Source: an uncultured Peptococcaceae bacterium
GTDB lineage: Bacteria; Bacillota; Peptococcia; Peptococcales; Peptococcaceae
NCBI GenBank assembly: GCA_949743265.1
Contig: CATJSX010000044.1
Coordinates: forward strand, 1-61,361
Reading direction: 5' to 3'
Length of the DNA stretch: 61,361 bases
A program made the translations under genes and the position numbers. This document shows, one piece after another, positions 8,926 through 17,277 of this stretch; position 1 is the first letter of the stretch, and each line of letters opens with the position of its first letter. The notes under the pieces were generated by a model. It did no database searches. It saw only the letters and a list, made by a program, of their open reading frames with translations, and was not told the DNA's origin.

Positions 8926-9696
8926 TTATTTTGTGCTTTTCAACTCTACTTTCTTAAACTCTTCAATGAAATCCACAATATAATCGGCTGTCGTTTGCAG
9001 CATTTCTTTGCCCCATGCTTCAGTAGCAGTCGTTGGATGATCATCGCCAATCCAGCCATTATCAGTAACATTAGTAGTACTGCGGGGAATATTGATTGTT
9101 ACGCCTTTATAAGAAATGCTGGTAAAACCGGTAGCTTTTAGATTTTCGGAAATATCTTTTAAAACCAACGGTCCTTCTATTTCGCTCATATCAACCAGAG
9201 ACGGATCTACTCCCATAACGCCAGCCGTTTCTTCACCACCGCCATGACCACCTTTCCAAGCTGGATTGAGATCCCATGCCATTAGCCACCAGTTCAATTC
9301 AACGACCATAGCGCCTTTCTTTTCAAAATCCAAAGCAACGCGATCAATGGTTTTGATATTGCCACCATGACCATTCAAAATCAAAAATTTTCGTGCTCCA
9401 TGTTTGTACAGCTCATTCATAACAGCCGTAAGCAAATCGTATAATAAATCTAAACCAATATCTATTGTACCCGGAAAATCGCTCAAACTCTGACAAGCCC
9501 CAAAAGGAATTGTTGGCGCGATCATAATATTATTTTTTTCTTCAATCAATTCCAAAATTCGATCAGGGATCAATGTATCTGTCCCTAACGGCATATGCCG
9601 ACCATGAGATTCAATACTGCCTACCGCAAAAATTACCATGTCGTTTTCATTAAAATAGTTTTCTACTTTTGGCCATGTTGTATTCGCTAATCTCAC
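8926..9696 (-). CDS. Creatininase-family amidohydrolase
   Basis: Member of the creatininase/creatinine amidohydrolase superfamily, metal-dependent hydrolases acting on cyclic or linear amides. The signature is complete: Glu29, His31 and His34 within SIESHGRHMPLGTD, His110 in NGHGGN, and HGGGEETA at 151-158. Length 256 is typical. Translation starts at GTG with AGGAGGGG 6 nt upstream. Close relatives act on creatinine, formamides or peptide-like compounds; the pairing with an M42 peptidase and a peptide transporter favours a peptide-derived substrate, but this is inference. Confidence 0.88.
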   Translation of the reverse strand: MRLANTTWPKVENYFNENDMVIFAVGSIESHGRHMPLGTDTLIPDRILELIEEKNNIMIAPTIPFGACQSLSDFPGTIDIGLDLLYDLLTAVMNELYKHGARKFLILNGHGGNIKTIDRVALDFEKKGAMVVELNWWLMAWDLNPAWKGGHGGGEETAGVMGVDPSLVDMSEIEGPLVLKDISENLKATGFTSISYKGVTINIPRSTTNVTDNGWIGDDHPTTATEAWGKEMLQTTADYIVDFIEEFKKVELKSTK

Positions 9697-9721
9697 AACA
9701 AACCCCTCCTAAAAATGGTTA

Positions 9722-9749
9722 ATTATACACGTTTTGACGTGTATGTCTA
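9722..9749 (-). promoter_or_regulatory. Promoter with embedded palindromic operator
   Basis: On the minus strand, TAGACA (9744-9749) and TATAAT (9722-9727) are 16 bp apart. A perfect inverted repeat, ATACACGT-4 nt-ACGTGTAT (9725-9744), covers the spacer and touches both hexamers, the normal place for a repressor site. Confidence 0.6.
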
Positions 9750-9794
9750 CTAATCAATACATTAACACACATACGCGCCAAACCGCCAAGACAC

Positions 9795-9833
9795 AAAAAC
9801 GCAAAACCCACCGCTATCAACAGTGGGTTTTGC
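9795..9833 (-). terminator. Terminator of the Opp/Dpp operon
   Basis: Read on the minus strand, the stem GCAAAACCCAC / GTGGGTTTTGC is followed by GTTTTTG, 15 nt past the end of the substrate-binding protein gene. Confidence 0.8.
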
Positions 9834-9848
9834 TAGTCATATTAACGA

Positions 9849-11417
9849 CTATTGAGCAACTTTTACAGTATGCAGTTTGTGATAACCGATAGGATCCATA
9901 ATAAATCCTTCAACTTTGCTGCTAGCTCCAGCAGTAATATTAGAATAATAAACTGGCGCGTTATTGTTGATTTCTTTCAATTTAATAGCCAACTCTTTGT
10001 AAGCAGCCAATCTTTCTTCTTCATCGCTAGTTGTTCTGCCTTTTTCAACTAAAGCGTCAACTTCAGCATCAGCTAAGAAGGTTCTGTTACCAGCAGCGCC
10101 TTGCTGAGAAGAATGTTCTAAGGAATAATAGGTGTAATCGGCATCAATGGTAGAAGTTACCCAACCCATATAAGCCATATCATGTTCTCCATTAGTTGTC
10201 ATTTGAATAAAGCTGCCAAATTCCATAACATCTACAGAACATTCAATGCCCACTTCTTTAAGCATACCTTGGATAGCTTGGCAAACTTCGACACGAGTTT
10301 GATTATCGTTAACAACAATACTCGTATTAAAGCCATTAGGATAACCAGCTTGCGCTAATAATTCTTTTGCTTTTTCTACATCGTACTCATAAGCACCTGG
10401 GCTAAAATAACCAAATACGCCCGGAGCGATAATAGCATCCGCTGGTTGGCCAGAACCATAAGCAATAACATCAACTATAGTCTGACGGTCAATAGCATAG
10501 TTGATAGCGTCTCTAACTAATTGATTGTTGAATGGTTCCTTGTTCATATTCATAGTAACATAGTAACAAGTCAAAGATGGTGCATCAAATAACTGCAAGT
10601 TTTCATTGGCAGCAACTTTTTCCAAGTCATTAGGAATAATATCATAAGCCAAATCAATTTCGTTATTTTCTAATGCAATGGTTCTCTGTGATGCTTCAGG
10701 AATAACTTTCATAATTAAGTTTTCCGTTGCTGCTTTGCCACCAAAATAGTCTTCAAAAGCAACCAATTTAGCAGAATCACCCGGTTTCCATTCAACAAAT
10801 TTGTATGGTCCGCAACCGATAGGATTCTTGATGAACGCTTCTTCATCAGCTTCTACAAGCGCCTTCGGCACAATAGCTGAAAATGGTACAGACAAGTTTC
10901 TCAGCGCTGGTGCATAAGGTGCTTTTAAGTTAATCAAAACATTGTATTCATCAACAACTTCAATATTGTCGATAAAGTCAACAATGTAAGAAACAGAAGC
11001 AGAAGCAATAGCGCGATCCAATGAGAATTTGACATCTTCTGCTGTTAGTGTGCTGCCATCATGGAACTTAATGCCTTCTCTGATTTTAACAGCATACTGA
11101 GTATCGCTGGTTTGTTCATAGCTTTCAGCAATCAATGGCTGTACTTCGTTGTTTTCATCAACGACAAATAAGGTATCAAAAATTTGATCGGTGAATTCTA
11201 CCGCTGTTGTTTCTTTCCCTTGATGTGGATCCAATGAAGTAATATCAGCGCCTTGACCCCAAGTTAGGGTATCTTTGTAAGCGACTTCCCCACCATTTTG
11301 TTGTCCTTGATTGTCGTTATTTCCTTGTTGTTTGGTGTCGTCACCGCCGCCACAGCCAAAAGCGGTCAACGCCATACACAAAACCAAAGATGTTGCAAGA
11401 ACCTTTCTTCTCTTCAT
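9849..11417 (-). CDS. ABC transporter peptide-binding lipoprotein (SBP_bac_5)
   Basis: Extracellular solute-binding protein for oligo- or dipeptides, tethered to the membrane. The N-terminus is a lipoprotein signal peptide: KRRK, a hydrophobic stretch, and a lipobox TAFGC with Cys22 as the lipidated residue, followed by a Gly/Asn/Gln-rich linker. The body shows family 5 features such as DITSLDPHQG and LKAPYAPAL. Length 522 fits. It is the last gene of a five-gene operon (two permeases, two ATPases, binding protein) on the minus strand. Whether di- or longer peptides, nickel or other ligands are bound is not settled. Confidence 0.93.
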   Translation of the reverse strand: MKRRKVLATSLVLCMALTAFGCGGGDDTKQQGNNDNQGQQNGGEVAYKDTLTWGQGADITSLDPHQGKETTAVEFTDQIFDTLFVVDENNEVQPLIAESYEQTSDTQYAVKIREGIKFHDGSTLTAEDVKFSLDRAIASASVSYIVDFIDNIEVVDEYNVLINLKAPYAPALRNLSVPFSAIVPKALVEADEEAFIKNPIGCGPYKFVEWKPGDSAKLVAFEDYFGGKAATENLIMKVIPEASQRTIALENNEIDLAYDIIPNDLEKVAANENLQLFDAPSLTCYYVTMNMNKEPFNNQLVRDAINYAIDRQTIVDVIAYGSGQPADAIIAPGVFGYFSPGAYEYDVEKAKELLAQAGYPNGFNTSIVVNDNQTRVEVCQAIQGMLKEVGIECSVDVMEFGSFIQMTTNGEHDMAYMGWVTSTIDADYTYYSLEHSSQQGAAGNRTFLADAEVDALVEKGRTTSDEEERLAAYKELAIKLKEINNNAPVYYSNITAGASSKVEGFIMDPIGYHKLHTVKVAQ

Positions 11418-11487
11418 TTGTTAAAACTCCCCCTAAAAATATATTATTTTTATTAAACTGTGCTTATAGTCACAGATTTAACCTCTT

Positions 11488-12453
11488 TTACTGCACCAAG
11501 CGACAAGTCACAAAATGTTCCGGCTCTACTTCTCTAAGAACAAGATCTTGTCCACTACATTCAGCAGTAGCCAACGGACAACGCTTGGCAAAACGACACC
11601 CCGGCTCAGGATTGATTGGCGAAGTGATCTCTCCCTGAAGCAAAATACGTTCCATTTTATAATCAGGATCCGGTACTGGAATGGCTGACAATAAGGCTTT
11701 TGTATAAGGATGCAGCGGATTTTTAAACAACAATTCAGCTGGCGCTTTTTCTACCAACTGCCCCAAATACATAACGGCAATATCATTAGCAAAATGCTTA
11801 ACTACCGACAAATCGTGCGTGATAAACATATACGTCAAGCCCAATTCATCTTGCAAATCCTGCATCAAATTTAAAATCTGGGCTTGAATAGAAACATCCA
11901 AAGCCGAAACCGGTTCATCACAAACGATAAACTTAGGATTTAACGCCAGCGCACGAGCGATTCCAATGCGTTGACGGCGACCGCCATCTAATTCATGAGG
12001 ATAAGTATTGATTAAACGTTCGGCTAAGCCAACCAAATCCATTAGTTCACGCACTCGTTTTTGCAATCCAGCTTTATCTTTTTTATCGTATACGCCCTGA
12101 ATAATCAGCGGTTCGATAATCGTTTCGCTGATACTCATGCGAGGATTTAAAGAAGCAAACGGATCCTGAAAAATAATCTGCATTTCTTTACGCAATGCTT
12201 TCATTTGTTTCTTATCATAGTCGACGATATTTTCACCTTTGAAAAATACTTTGCCTTCTGTCGGTTCGTGCAAGCGCAAAATCGTGCGTCCCATCGTCGA
12301 CTTACCACAGCCCGATTCGCCTACGACACCCAGCGTCGCCCCTTCATTGATGCTGAAATTAACATCATCAACTGCATGCAAAACAGCTCCGGAACTGCCA
12401 AAATATTTTTTCAACCCTTCTACACGAAGGATCTCATTCTTAGCATCAGTCAT
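11488..12453 (-). CDS. Oligo/dipeptide ABC transporter ATPase (OppF/DppF type)
   Basis: One of the two ATPases that power peptide import. The Walker A motif GESGCGKST is at 45-53, Walker B is FIVCDEP, and the C-terminus has the Opp/Dpp-specific cysteine-containing tail (CRFAKRCPLATAEC). The ABC signature is written LDGGRRQRIGIARAL instead of the usual SGGQ, so two of its central residues differ from the consensus. Length 321 is normal. GGAGGG lies upstream of the ATG. It sits 13 nt after the partner ATPase gene. Confidence 0.93.
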   Translation of the reverse strand: MTDAKNEILRVEGLKKYFGSSGAVLHAVDDVNFSINEGATLGVVGESGCGKSTMGRTILRLHEPTEGKVFFKGENIVDYDKKQMKALRKEMQIIFQDPFASLNPRMSISETIIEPLIIQGVYDKKDKAGLQKRVRELMDLVGLAERLINTYPHELDGGRRQRIGIARALALNPKFIVCDEPVSALDVSIQAQILNLMQDLQDELGLTYMFITHDLSVVKHFANDIAVMYLGQLVEKAPAELLFKNPLHPYTKALLSAIPVPDPDYKMERILLQGEITSPINPEPGCRFAKRCPLATAECSGQDLVLREVEPEHFVTCRLVQ

Positions 12454-12466
12454 TTATTTCCCTCCA

Positions 12467-13432
12467 TTACTGTTTTTGACACCGAACGCACCGCACCAAA
12501 TGACCTTCGCCAATGTCAATTAACGGCGGAACATTTTTTTTGCAGATATCTTGAACATACTTGCATCTGGTATGAAATTTACAGCCTTCCGGCAAATCCG
12601 TTGGATCAGGCATCAACCCTTCAACCGGCTGCAAACGCTTGACGTTAGCCGCTAAACTAGGAATAGAGCCAAATAATCCTTCTGTATAAGGATGCTGTGT
12701 ATTTTTAAACACTTGCTGCAAATCACCGTATTCTACAATTTCACCAGCATAAATAATCGCTACGTGATCACAATTCTGGGCGACGACGCCCAAATCGTGC
12801 GTAATCAACAACATAGATGTATTTAATTTCTTTTTTAAGCGGTTAATCATTTCCAAAACTTGTGCCTGAATAGTTACATCAAGAGCAGTCGTCGGCTCAT
12901 CAGCAATCAACAGTTTAGGATTGCAAGCTAATGCAATAGCGATAATTACCCGCTGCTTCATTCCACCAGAAAATTGATGCGGATAGTCGTTCGCCCTTTC
13001 TTTAACGATGCCAACTAATTCCAACATTTCGCCAGCTTTTTGATAAGCCTCCTGCTTAGAAATATTATTATGTTTTTGGATAACTTCCATGATCTGATCG
13101 CCAACTGTCATAACTGGATTTAATGATGTCATGGGATCTTGGAAAATCATCGAAATATGACCACCGCGAATATCCTGCATTTCAATATCGCCTAAAGCAA
13201 GCAAATCTTTGCCGTCATAAAAAATCTCGCCTTCTTTGATTTTTCCCGGCGGATTAGGAATTAACCGCATAATTCCTTTAGCCAGCGTCGTTTTACCAGC
13301 GCCGGTTTCACCAACCAACCCTAATGTTTCCCCTTCGCCAATAGACAAACTGACGCCATTTAACGCTTCTACCAAACCGTCGTCGGTCTGATAGTGAATG
13401 ACCAAATCCTTTACTTTTAATAGTTCTTTCAT
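12467..13432 (-). CDS. Oligo/dipeptide ABC transporter ATPase (OppD/DppD type)
   Basis: Second ATPase of the importer. It has Walker [10 protein letters not shown] near residue 41, signature [15 protein letters not shown], Walker B LLIADEP, and the cysteine-rich oligopeptide tail ([14 protein letters not shown]). Length 321 is usual. It follows the second permease by 30 nt and precedes the OppF-type gene, the standard order. Its canonical signature sequence contrasts with the altered one in its partner; unequal ATP sites are common in heterodimeric ABC ATPases. Confidence 0.93.
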   Translation of the reverse strand: MKELLKVKDLVIHYQTDDGLVEALNGVSLSIGEGETLGLVGETGAGKTTLAKGIMRLIPNPPGKIKEGEIFYDGKDLLALGDIEMQDIRGGHISMIFQDPMTSLNPVMTVGDQIMEVIQKHNNISKQEAYQKAGEMLELVGIVKERANDYPHQFSGGMKQRVIIAIALACNPKLLIADEPTTALDVTIQAQVLEMINRLKKKLNTSMLLITHDLGVVAQNCDHVAIIYAGEIVEYGDLQQVFKNTQHPYTEGLFGSIPSLAANVKRLQPVEGLMPDPTDLPEGCKFHTRCKYVQDICKKNVPPLIDIGEGHLVRCVRCQKQ

Positions 13433-13462
13433 CTTGTCACTATTCTCCTTGATTGTTTTTGC

Positions 13463-14386
13463 TTAGCTCTTTAAACGCGGGTCAAGCGCGTCACGCAAAC
13501 CATCGCCAACAACATTGATTGCCAAAATTGTCAGCATAATGCCCATTCCCGGTATGACTGTGATATGCCAAGCATCACGGATGTACGTTCTAGCATTAGA
13601 GAGCATTGCTCCCCATTCTGGCGTCGGCGGCTGAATGCCCAAACCCAAGAAAGATAAACCAGCAATAGAAAGAATGGCTCCAGCTACCCCTAAAGTAGCT
13701 TGAACAATAATAGGCGCCAAGGAATTTGGAATAATATATTTAAAAATAATTCTGGTATCGCTGGCACCTACTGCTCTGGCTGCTTCAATAAATTCCTGAT
13801 CTTTAATGGTTAAGACCGATGCACGCACTGTTCTGGCAAAAGTCGGCACATAGGAAATAGCGATAGCAATCAAAACATTAGTAATGCTGGTACCCATCGC
13901 CGCTACAATAGCAATAGCCAAAAGCATAGAGGGAATCGCCAACAAAATATCCATAAACCGCATGATCACATTGTCAGTCAATTTACCATAAAATCCGGCA
14001 ACCGCTCCTAGTACGCCACCAACAATAGTTGAAATAACGATAGCAATCGTTCCCATAAAGAGCGAATAACGGATTGCCCAAATCATACGCAAAAACATAT
14101 CTCGTCCAAATTCATCCAACCCAAAAATATGAGCGCTGCTGGGTGGCTCCAACCGATTGCGCAAATCAAGTTTAATGACATAAGCATCATAAAATGATTT
14201 ATTAGTCACTAAGTCTACAATAATGGTACCGATGGCAATGACTATCAAAAACATAATAAAGCCCATACCCGCCATTGCCAATTTATTTTTCTTAAATCGT
14301 CTCCATGCTTCCTGCCAAAGAGAACGCTGTTTTTTAGTTGATATATTCGAATTTTGCTCACTAGCTGTTTTTTCTAAATTTGCCAT
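13463..14386 (-). CDS. Oligo/dipeptide ABC transporter permease (OppC/DppC type)
   Basis: Inner-membrane permease subunit with six predicted membrane segments and the EAA loop (EAARAVGASDTRIIFKYI). An N-terminal cytoplasmic stretch of about 35 residues precedes the first helix, and the OppC_N region WRRFKKNKLAMAGM is visible. An upstream ATG at 14443 is in frame, but the ATG at 14386 has AGGAG 7 nt before it and lies after the end of the previous permease gene, so 14386 is preferred (307 residues). Confidence 0.92.
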   Translation of the reverse strand: MANLEKTASEQNSNISTKKQRSLWQEAWRRFKKNKLAMAGMGFIMFLIVIAIGTIIVDLVTNKSFYDAYVIKLDLRNRLEPPSSAHIFGLDEFGRDMFLRMIWAIRYSLFMGTIAIVISTIVGGVLGAVAGFYGKLTDNVIMRFMDILLAIPSMLLAIAIVAAMGTSITNVLIAIAISYVPTFARTVRASVLTIKDQEFIEAARAVGASDTRIIFKYIIPNSLAPIIVQATLGVAGAILSIAGLSFLGLGIQPPTPEWGAMLSNARTYIRDAWHITVIPGMGIMLTILAINVVGDGLRDALDPRLKS

Positions 14387-14396
14387 AGCGCATCTC

Positions 14397-15344
14397 CTAT
14401 CCCTTCTTATATTCCGATTTGATTCTGGGGTCAACAAAGGCATAGATAATATCGACTATTAAATTGACCACGGAGAACATAATGGCTAAGAATATGACGG
14501 AACCCAAAACCAAAGGAATATCTTTGGATTTGATGGAATCAACCATCAACCGTCCTAAGCCCGGCCAAGAAAATACAGTTTCTGTCAACATAGCGCCGCC
14601 TAAAAGCGTCCCAAACTGCAAGCCAACCGCCGTAATAATGGGAATCATTGCGTTACGCATCATATGACGATAAGTAATGATCCGTTCGGATAATCCTTTA
14701 GCTCTAGCCGTACTGATATAATCCTGTCGGATAACTTCCAACATGGAGGAACGCGTCATACGAGTAATCATTGCCGCTGAGCCAGTTCCCAACGTTAACG
14801 CTGGCAACACCAAACTTTGCAAAAGCGGTACCAATCCTTCCCCCATCCCTTGTGAAGGCAACCAGCCTAAATGCAGTGAAAAGATAATAACCACTAACAA
14901 ACCAAACCAAAAGTTAGGCATCGCCACCCCAATCAAAGAAACAATCATCGCCACATTATCAATAAGGGTATATTGTTTCTTTGCCGAAATAATACCGGTA
15001 GGTATCCCGATAACGAGAGCGACCAAAATACCAGCAATAGCTAAAATCGTCGTATTAGGAAAACGCTCCCAAACTTGCTCCCATACGTCAAGACTGTTTT
15101 TGTACGACACGCCTAAATCGCCATGCAACATATCAATAATATAATTGCCGTAACGGATTAAAATAGGATCGTTCAATCCCAATTCTTCTCGTTTCATCTC
15201 CAATGCTTCCGCCGAAGCCTGATCACCTAAGATCATCGCCGCCGGATCGCCCGGAGATAAAGCCATGATAAAAAATACAATAAAAGTCACGCCCAGCAAA
15301 ACGGGTATCATCATCAATAATCTTTTCAGTATGTATTTATACAT
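14397..15344 (-). CDS. Oligo/dipeptide ABC transporter permease (OppB/DppB type)
   Basis: First gene of the transporter operon. It begins with MYKYILKRLLMMIPVLLGVT, the typical OppB N-terminal helix, has six membrane segments, and an EAA loop (TARAKGLSERIITYRHMMRNA). Length 315 is standard. TAGGAG precedes the ATG. No clear promoter was recognised in the 680 nt upstream, though an inverted repeat lies near 15487-15520. Confidence 0.93.
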   Translation of the reverse strand: MYKYILKRLLMMIPVLLGVTFIVFFIMALSPGDPAAMILGDQASAEALEMKREELGLNDPILIRYGNYIIDMLHGDLGVSYKNSLDVWEQVWERFPNTTILAIAGILVALVIGIPTGIISAKKQYTLIDNVAMIVSLIGVAMPNFWFGLLVVIIFSLHLGWLPSQGMGEGLVPLLQSLVLPALTLGTGSAAMITRMTRSSMLEVIRQDYISTARAKGLSERIITYRHMMRNAMIPIITAVGLQFGTLLGGAMLTETVFSWPGLGRLMVDSIKSKDIPLVLGSVIFLAIMFSVVNLIVDIIYAFVDPRIKSEYKKG

Positions 15345-15536
15345 ATCTCTACTCCTAACCCTTTAGTCTTTTGCCACTATATGTTACCCTGAAACCGCTG
15401 CGATTTGATCAGCCTGTCCGCAACTTTCTATCACGAACCGCCATCGCCAGAAATCTTTTCATCACTAAAATAACAAAAACCTTTCTAAAATATACTTAGT
15501 CCAATAGACTATATTTTCTTGGAATAGTTATTTTAA

Positions 15537-15583
15537 GCTGACAAACGACGAATTTCCGCCGTTTGTCGGCTCTTTTTTTGCGA
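15537..15583 (+). terminator. Orphan plus-strand terminator-like hairpin
   Basis: AGCTGACAAACG / CGTTTGTCGGCT stem (one wobble pair) with a 12-nt loop, followed by CTTTTTTTG. No plus-strand gene lies upstream, so it may end an unrecognised small RNA or antisense transcript. Confidence 0.5.
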
Positions 15584-15774
15584 TTTTTTCTTGTCTAAAA
15601 ATCTATACATTTCTGGACGCATCAATTCTCACAAAAGCAGTTTAACATATATCGTTTTATTCGTTCACCATTGTATCATACTCCAATGGAATTCGCAATA
15701 AAAATCACACTATCTAAAAATCGTCATGGTCTTTGCTTCCTAAATAAAATCTCCTTGCTGGCATTTCTTAATTT

Positions 15775-15945
15775 TTATTGCCGCTTAGCGGCTAATGGTT
15801 CAAATGCCTTATCAAAAACAATTTTCGTTGCAAAATACCTTATCCCAAAATCATGACAACTATGCATATATTCGCCAATATATCCAGTAGGAGCGGCAAA
15901 AGCAGTTCGTTTTTCATTTTTTGCTACGACATTAAAATAAGTTCT
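15775..15945 (-). pseudogene. C-terminal coding remnant of an unidentified protein
   Basis: On the minus strand, 56 codons stay open and read like real protein: it includes FAAPTGYIGEYMHSCHDFG and ends DKAFEPLAAKRQ before TAA at 15775-15777. There is no start codon and stops lie just upstream. The ending resembles the tail of the neighbouring DUF885-like protein (ETFAPFAKC) and a short open stretch just after it (KDFEPMAKN). I do not recognise the family. Confidence 0.35.
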
Positions 15946-16025
15946 CTATTTTACACCGCCAGTTTAAAAAACAGTTTAATTTTTTGCCATTGGCTCGAAA
16001 TCTTTAACCAATCCACTGATTTTTT

Positions 16026-17264
16026 CTAGCATTTTGCAAAAGGCGCAAACGTTTCGCCTAAAACCTTTTGGACATTCTTGATAAAAGTATCCGTCGTCTG
16101 TGGCGTATCATAGAGCAAACGGAAGAATTCATTTCGCCTGTCTTTCGGCCACGCTTCATAGGCTTCGTAAATCATCCATCGTCCGTAATAATAACACGGA
16201 TAATATGTGCTCTGTACTGGATGGGTGAAAAAGCGATAAACGTTGTTAGCTTCCACTTCTGTCAAAAAACCGCTACCAGTCATATAAGCCACTGCTTCTT
16301 TTTGCGATGCATTTTCCACATTAACCATAAAACAAGCGTTATTCTGGTACATTCTTTGTAAATCTAACACATGACGTCCCAAAGCAAAAACGGTTTTATC
16401 TTTTGACGTCAAATATGGCGTTTCAACAGTTTCATCATCCCAGCCCAAAAAATGGAGTCCAGTCTCCGGCGCGCCTTCAAACAACGCGTTGGTCGGCGTA
16501 TTATAGGCATAAAAAGCGCCTTCTAATGGCAAGTCACCACGCAAAAACAGCTGATCCCATCGACAATAAAATGTTTGATGACCAGGATAGCCTTCATGAC
16601 AAAGAATATTAGCAAAAAGCGGTCGCGCCCAAGGGCGATCGAGATTAAATGTTAAATCACCGCGAAAGTTCCCCAAATAACGGGAAAAGCCGCTCCAAAA
16701 CACTCCGCGAATACCAGATACAGCGTCAATACCATCTTCCGGCGGTAAATCAACGATTTGCGCCAGTGTTTCTGCTTTGGCATTATCCAAAAATTCTTTA
16801 GCCGCAATCGTTACTTGTTCAGGTGCAATAGCGGTATCATTTATCCATGAAGCAATCATTTCACCAATTTGCCCCTGATAGCCCAAATTGCGCAAAGGCT
16901 CAGCAATTTTATCTTCCAATCGGCAGAAATTTTCTTCTGGAATCCGTTTCATCTCCAGTTGTTGAATCCGTTTCACTCGCGTTAAATAATCAATAGTATC
17001 ACCTTGCATGACTTGTGCAAAACACTTCATCGCTTCTGTCATGCCAAAAACATATTCACCGCCATGACCACCTAAAGTAAGAGCGGTTTTTTGGATTTGC
17101 TCCAAATTATCATTAATCTCGTCCAATGTTGTCATCGTCGGTTCTGCATGGCTATAATTGGCTAATATCAACGCCTCGTCGTACTGTTTCTGTGAATATC
17201 GGCTCAAACTAAGAATACAGTCAAGATAGCGATGACTCATTTCTTCATCTAAATATCGTTTCAT
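16026..17264 (-). CDS. DUF885-like putative metallopeptidase
   Basis: Resembles the DUF885 group of putative zinc metallocarboxypeptidases. The key motif is HEGYPGH at about residues 223-229, matching the HExYPGH pattern of that group, with a candidate third ligand in FEGAPETG near 265. No signal peptide is seen, so it is probably cytoplasmic. Length 412 is shorter than many DUF885 proteins. The frame also opens with a GTG two codons earlier, but ATG 17264 is 8 nt from AAAGGAG and preferred; that ribosome binding site overlaps the stop of the upstream deacylase gene. A role in degrading imported peptides is inferred from context. Confidence 0.65.
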   Translation of the reverse strand: MKRYLDEEMSHRYLDCILSLSRYSQKQYDEALILANYSHAEPTMTTLDEINDNLEQIQKTALTLGGHGGEYVFGMTEAMKCFAQVMQGDTIDYLTRVKRIQQLEMKRIPEENFCRLEDKIAEPLRNLGYQGQIGEMIASWINDTAIAPEQVTIAAKEFLDNAKAETLAQIVDLPPEDGIDAVSGIRGVFWSGFSRYLGNFRGDLTFNLDRPWARPLFANILCHEGYPGHQTFYCRWDQLFLRGDLPLEGAFYAYNTPTNALFEGAPETGLHFLGWDDETVETPYLTSKDKTVFALGRHVLDLQRMYQNNACFMVNVENASQKEAVAYMTGSGFLTEVEANNVYRFFTHPVQSTYYPCYYYGRWMIYEAYEAWPKDRRNEFFRLLYDTPQTTDTFIKNVQKVLGETFAPFAKC

Positions 17265-17277
17265 AATCACTACTCCT

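Larger units (their letters stand above)
15345..16025. other. 680-nt intergenic stretch: orphan terminator, repeats and a coding remnant
   Basis: Holds an imperfect inverted repeat (AAAATATACTTAGTC / GACTATATTTT, about 15487-15520), a plus-strand terminator-like hairpin (15537-15583), a short ATATATT/AATATAT palindrome (15866-15883) and a minus-strand coding remnant (15775-15945). No intact gene was found. Confidence 0.5.

Noticed and set aside
15671-15856. A 61-codon plus-strand frame in the 680-nt gap
   Set aside because: No ribosome binding site and overlaps a more protein-like minus-strand remnant.
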